From positions 1 to 8,027 of the forward strand of contig CAIXMD010000374.1 in the NCBI GenBank assembly GCA_903920415.1: a stretch of DNA of 8,027 nucleotides, in the 5' to 3' direction. Source of the DNA: an uncultured Desulfomonile sp. Its GTDB lineage: Bacteria; Desulfobacterota; Desulfomonilia; Desulfomonilales; Desulfomonilaceae. A program made the translations under genes and the position numbers. The notes under the pieces were generated by a model. It was not told the origin of the DNA and made no database searches. It saw only the letters and a list, made by a program, of their open reading frames with translations. Positions 6,047 through 8,027 of this stretch are shown here, piece by piece (within the stretch, counting starts at the first letter, position 1; the number at the start of each line of letters is the position of its first letter).

Positions 6047-6423
6047 CTGATCAACAGGATCCTAGATATATTCCCGCCGCACCAGCAGTCACGAGTCCGT
6101 GCACAGTTGAGCTTCGTTCTCGAAGGAGTTTTGTGTCAGGCTTTGATTCCTACTCTGGACGGCAAGGGTAGAGTTCTCGCTCTCGAGATCGTGGTTCCAA
6201 ACCCGGCATACGCAATCTGATTAGAGAAGACAAAATTCACCAGATTTACTCCCAAATGCAGCTTGGACAGGCAACATCAAGCATGACGACCATGAATCAA
6301 TCTCTGGTATCCCTGTGCCGGAGAGGGCTGATTTCATGGGAAGCCGCGCTTGCAAGATCCTCCCCGCCCGATGAATTTATGCAGTTAATGGCCGGTAGCC
6401 CTCGGGCACCTCAAGGCCACTGA
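6047..6423 (+). pseudogene. pilT: Truncated, frameshifted pilT (type IV pilus retraction ATPase) remnant
   Basis: Only the C-terminal third of a PilT-type ATPase survives; the full protein is about 350-370 residues. From 6047 the frame reads INRILDIFPPHQQ, then SFVLEGVLCQALIPTLDGKG and RVLALEIVVPNPA, all characteristic of PilT. At about 6208 one base (an A of an expected GCAATACGC) is missing, and the frame runs into TGA at 6218. Shifting frame at that point restores RNLIREDKIHQIYSQMQLGQ, TMNQSLVSL and LISWEAALARSS, ending at TGA 6421-6423. The Walker A, Asp-box, Walker B and His-box regions are absent, and no start codon or ribosome binding site supports expression. It follows the nitroreductase on the same strand. 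In an intact gene this part forms the C-terminal ATPase domain that drives pilus retraction. A functional copy may exist elsewhere in the genome. The identification rests on recognised motif order; the decay itself is read directly from the sequence. Confidence 0.88.
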
Positions 6424-6534
6424 GAACAAGTTGAAGTTTTGAGCTATACAGACGAAGGGGACCGCCTGCCCTGCTAGGTTACCAATTTTGCGGCGAAGCG
6501 GTATGGGGCGCACGCACTGAATCACCCCTGCGAA
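6424..6534. other. Convergent intergenic stretch with no recognised feature
   Basis: Lies between the end of the pilT remnant (plus strand) and the end of recO (minus strand). A place for terminators, but I find only weak stems such as GGGG/CCCC around 6506-6530 and no U-run after a hairpin in either direction. Confidence 0.4.
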
Positions 6535-7284
6535 TCACTGGCCATAGAGTTTCTCCAGAAACAGCAGCGAGTTTATCTCCGCTCCTCTGAGATATCTTGC
6601 GAAAGCTGACAGTGCTCTCCTGAGTTCTCCCTGTCCTGTCTTGTTAAGTCTGAGACGATTTCCAGATTCCCGATCCATTGCCAGTCCGCGACGTGCAACT
6701 GCGAGGGCGCTGGGGGAAAGGAAGAGGTTTTCGGAAGACTGGCTGGATACGCAAGACAAATGGCAGGCTCCGCCTCCGGATAGGGAAAAGTTGGCTGCCG
6801 TTCCGGGTTCAAGTGGATTGCTGCACTCAGGGCATATATCGAATCGCGGAGCATAACCCAACCGGCCCAGAAGGCGGATCTCATCAAGAATGAAGAGGAG
6901 AGGGTTAGGAGTGGACGTATCGAGGGTATAGAGGAATTCCACGAGGAAATCGAACAGATCAGTATCTGGGTGCCCCTCCGGGACAAAAACCGACGCCAAC
7001 TCAAGAAAGTAAGCCGTCCTGGCCACCTTGGCAAGATCACACCTTATATTGAGGAAGCCACCCACAACTTGGGCTTCGTCTATCCACACAAGTTCATCTT
7101 TCCGGCGCAGCCTCAGAGTCAGATCTACCACCGAGAAGGGCTCGAGATGCCCACCAAAGCGGATACGACTCCTCTTGGCATTCTTTGCAACACCAGTTAA
7201 CCATCCCAGGTCCCGGCTCAGGAACACTACCAGTTCATCGGCTTCTCCCCGATCCTGCTTTTTTAAAATAATGGATCTTGTCAA
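6535..7284 (-). CDS. recO: DNA repair protein RecO
   Basis: Recombination mediator of the RecFOR pathway. It anneals complementary strands and, with RecR, loads RecA onto SSB-coated single-stranded DNA at gaps. The 249 residues match the family length. The N-terminal OB fold (about 1-80) shows the typical RSIILKKQDRGEADELV, LTGVAKNAKRSRIRFGGHLEPF and LTLRLRRKDELVWI segments. A helical region with LLFILDEIRLLGRLGYAPRFD follows, then a zinc site with Cys151, Cys154, Cys174 and Cys178 around the FSLSGGG turn. The start codon is TTG (7282-7284): it directly precedes the conserved N-terminus, and no ATG or GTG lies between it and an in-frame stop about nine codons upstream. Its ribosome binding site is poor (GGGA close to the TTG), suggesting low expression. 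It lies 124 bases downstream of the PHP gene on the same strand, probably in one transcript. Confidence 0.95.
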   Translation of the reverse strand: MTRSIILKKQDRGEADELVVFLSRDLGWLTGVAKNAKRSRIRFGGHLEPFSVVDLTLRLRRKDELVWIDEAQVVGGFLNIRCDLAKVARTAYFLELASVFVPEGHPDTDLFDFLVEFLYTLDTSTPNPLLFILDEIRLLGRLGYAPRFDICPECSNPLEPGTAANFSLSGGGACHLSCVSSQSSENLFLSPSALAVARRGLAMDRESGNRLRLNKTGQGELRRALSAFARYLRGAEINSLLFLEKLYGQ

Positions 7285-7408
7285 TTTGTCCCGCTTTGGA
7301 AAAGGCTCTTGCTATTGGTGCCAACCGCTGCAAGGCATCCGACACGGCCGTCAGGCAGGCACTCATGGGCAGTTGGACGCGTCGAATCAATAAATCAGCG
7401 CATCGAGC
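7285..7408 (-). other. PHP-recO intergenic region with an open frame
   Basis: The 124 bases between the PHP stop and the recO start contain no clear promoter, terminator or RNA gene. Directly after the TAG that ends the PHP gene, the same minus-strand frame stays open to TGA at 7235-7237, running about 50 bases into recO. It contains an ATG at 7364-7366 (MSACLTAVSDALQRL...). There is no ribosome binding site before that ATG and I recognise no product, so I do not call it a gene. Confidence 0.25.
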
Positions 7409-8014
7409 CTACAGGAATCTCCCACGGCATTTCCACGCCCTAATCTCGTTGATCATATCCCCCAAGCTACTGATCGTATTGTCAAATTCGGTATATGCAC
7501 GACCGACTTGATTGAGATAGTGGCAGTCACTCCCACCGGTTGAAGGCAAACCCAGTTTCAGTGCCGCCTCAATCGCGAGTCCATTTTGCAGGAGACCGTT
7601 GACACCGTTGTGAGTCTCAATCGCGTCCAGGGATTCAACTGAGTAAATTTTTTCTCCCAACGATTCCCATCCTCTAAAAGGATGAGCAGGTACGCAAATT
7701 CCGCCGAGTGCATGGACACTTTCTACTACCTTGGCGAGATTCAAGTAATTGTTCCTACCCCATCGATTCCATGAATCGTCCTTAACCCCGTAGACCAGAA
7801 GATGTCCTGTATCCGTGGACACCTCCACACCTCGTAAAACCAGGAACCCCTTGGGGCGATCAGTCCTTTCGACGAGCGAGGAAGACTCAAAAGAATGGTG
7901 TTCTGTAAAACAGACCCCGTCAAGGCCGAGTTGCGAGGCGCGACGGATGACATCCTGCGGTTCAAGATGATTGTCTTGGGAGAAGGTGCTGTGACAATGC
8001 AGATCTATTTTCAT
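7409..8014 (-). CDS. PHP-domain metal-dependent phosphoesterase
   Basis: A 201-residue protein consisting of one PHP domain, a distorted TIM barrel with a two- or three-metal centre. Known members hydrolyse phosphoesters (for example YciV-type nucleotide phosphatases, histidinol phosphatase and polymerase proofreading domains); the substrate here is unknown. Metal-ligand motifs appear in order: DLHCHST at 4-10 (His6, His8), TEHH at 37-40, GVEVS at 62-66 (Glu64) with His71, PAHPFRG at 109-115 (His111), ETHNG at 133-137, and GSDCH at 161-165 (Asp163, His165). The set is complete, so it should be active. No signal peptide is seen; it is probably cytoplasmic. The ATG at 8014 gives the expected MKIDLHCHS start. 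Only 13 bases lie upstream in the window and they contain no ribosome binding site. It is upstream of recO on the same strand. It is shorter than YciV-type proteins (about 280), so it belongs to the short stand-alone PHP group. Confidence 0.9.
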   Translation of the reverse strand: MKIDLHCHSTFSQDNHLEPQDVIRRASQLGLDGVCFTEHHSFESSSLVERTDRPKGFLVLRGVEVSTDTGHLLVYGVKDDSWNRWGRNNYLNLAKVVESVHALGGICVPAHPFRGWESLGEKIYSVESLDAIETHNGVNGLLQNGLAIEAALKLGLPSTGGSDCHYLNQVGRAYTEFDNTISSLGDMINEIRAWKCRGRFL

Positions 8015-8027
8015 AACGTTTTTTTAG

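Noticed and set aside
6010..6171. 53-codon plus-strand open frame starting ATG AAT GGT
   Set aside because: From 6047 on it is an alternative frame of the pilT remnant, and the other frame gives clear PilT sequence.
7278..7511. 77-codon plus-strand open frame across the recO-PHP gap
   Set aside because: It is antisense to the PHP 3' end, has no ribosome binding site, and has no recognisable product.
1..8027. Search for tRNA, rRNA, CRISPR repeats, insertion sequences and attachment sites
   Set aside because: No tandem direct repeats with spacers, no transposase or integrase sequence, and no cloverleaf-like or rRNA-like stretch was found by reading; short RNAs could still be missed without a covariance search.

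Overview
The window looks like ordinary bacterial chromosome with about 50% G+C. It is dense in housekeeping genes and has no transposase, integrase, phage gene, CRISPR array, rRNA or tRNA that I can see. The mixture of RecO with a CxxC zinc site, a thiamine kinase/synthase cluster, a TM1367-type cyclophilin-like protein and a pilT remnant would fit a Desulfobacterota (former Deltaproteobacteria) genome. That placement is an impression from protein style, not a demonstrated affiliation.

Minus strand, 20 to 3032 (read right to left): a small cyclophilin-fold protein, then thiM (hydroxyethylthiazole kinase), thiE (thiamine-phosphate synthase) and thiL (thiamine-monophosphate kinase). thiM and thiE overlap by four bases (ATGA). 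Together ThiM, ThiE and ThiL phosphorylate salvaged thiazole alcohol, join it to HMP-PP, and phosphorylate the resulting TMP to TPP. The HMP-P kinase ThiD and the de novo genes thiC and thiG are not in the window. I find no TPP riboswitch in the leaders.

Minus strand, 3205 to 5063: a 180-residue protein with a zinc-peptidase-like motif in which the first histidine of HExxH is arginine, and a secreted tetratricopeptide-repeat protein. The start sites of three minus-strand genes (cyclophilin-like, thiM and the TPR protein) are best placed downstream of the longest open frame, because each then gains a good ribosome binding site and a family-typical N-terminus.

Plus strand, 5343 to 6423: a nitroreductase-family flavoprotein, divergent from the TPR gene, followed by the decayed C-terminal third of a pilT twitching-motility ATPase. 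That pilT remnant carries a one-base deletion and has lost its nucleotide-binding core. It fills most of what otherwise looks like a 540-base gap.

Minus strand, 6535 to 8014: a PHP-family phosphoesterase and recO, separated by 124 bases. recO begins with TTG.

I see no strong evidence of an undescribed system. The items most worth a second look are the pilT remnant, the altered metallopeptidase motif, and the cyclophilin-like gene upstream of the thiamine genes.
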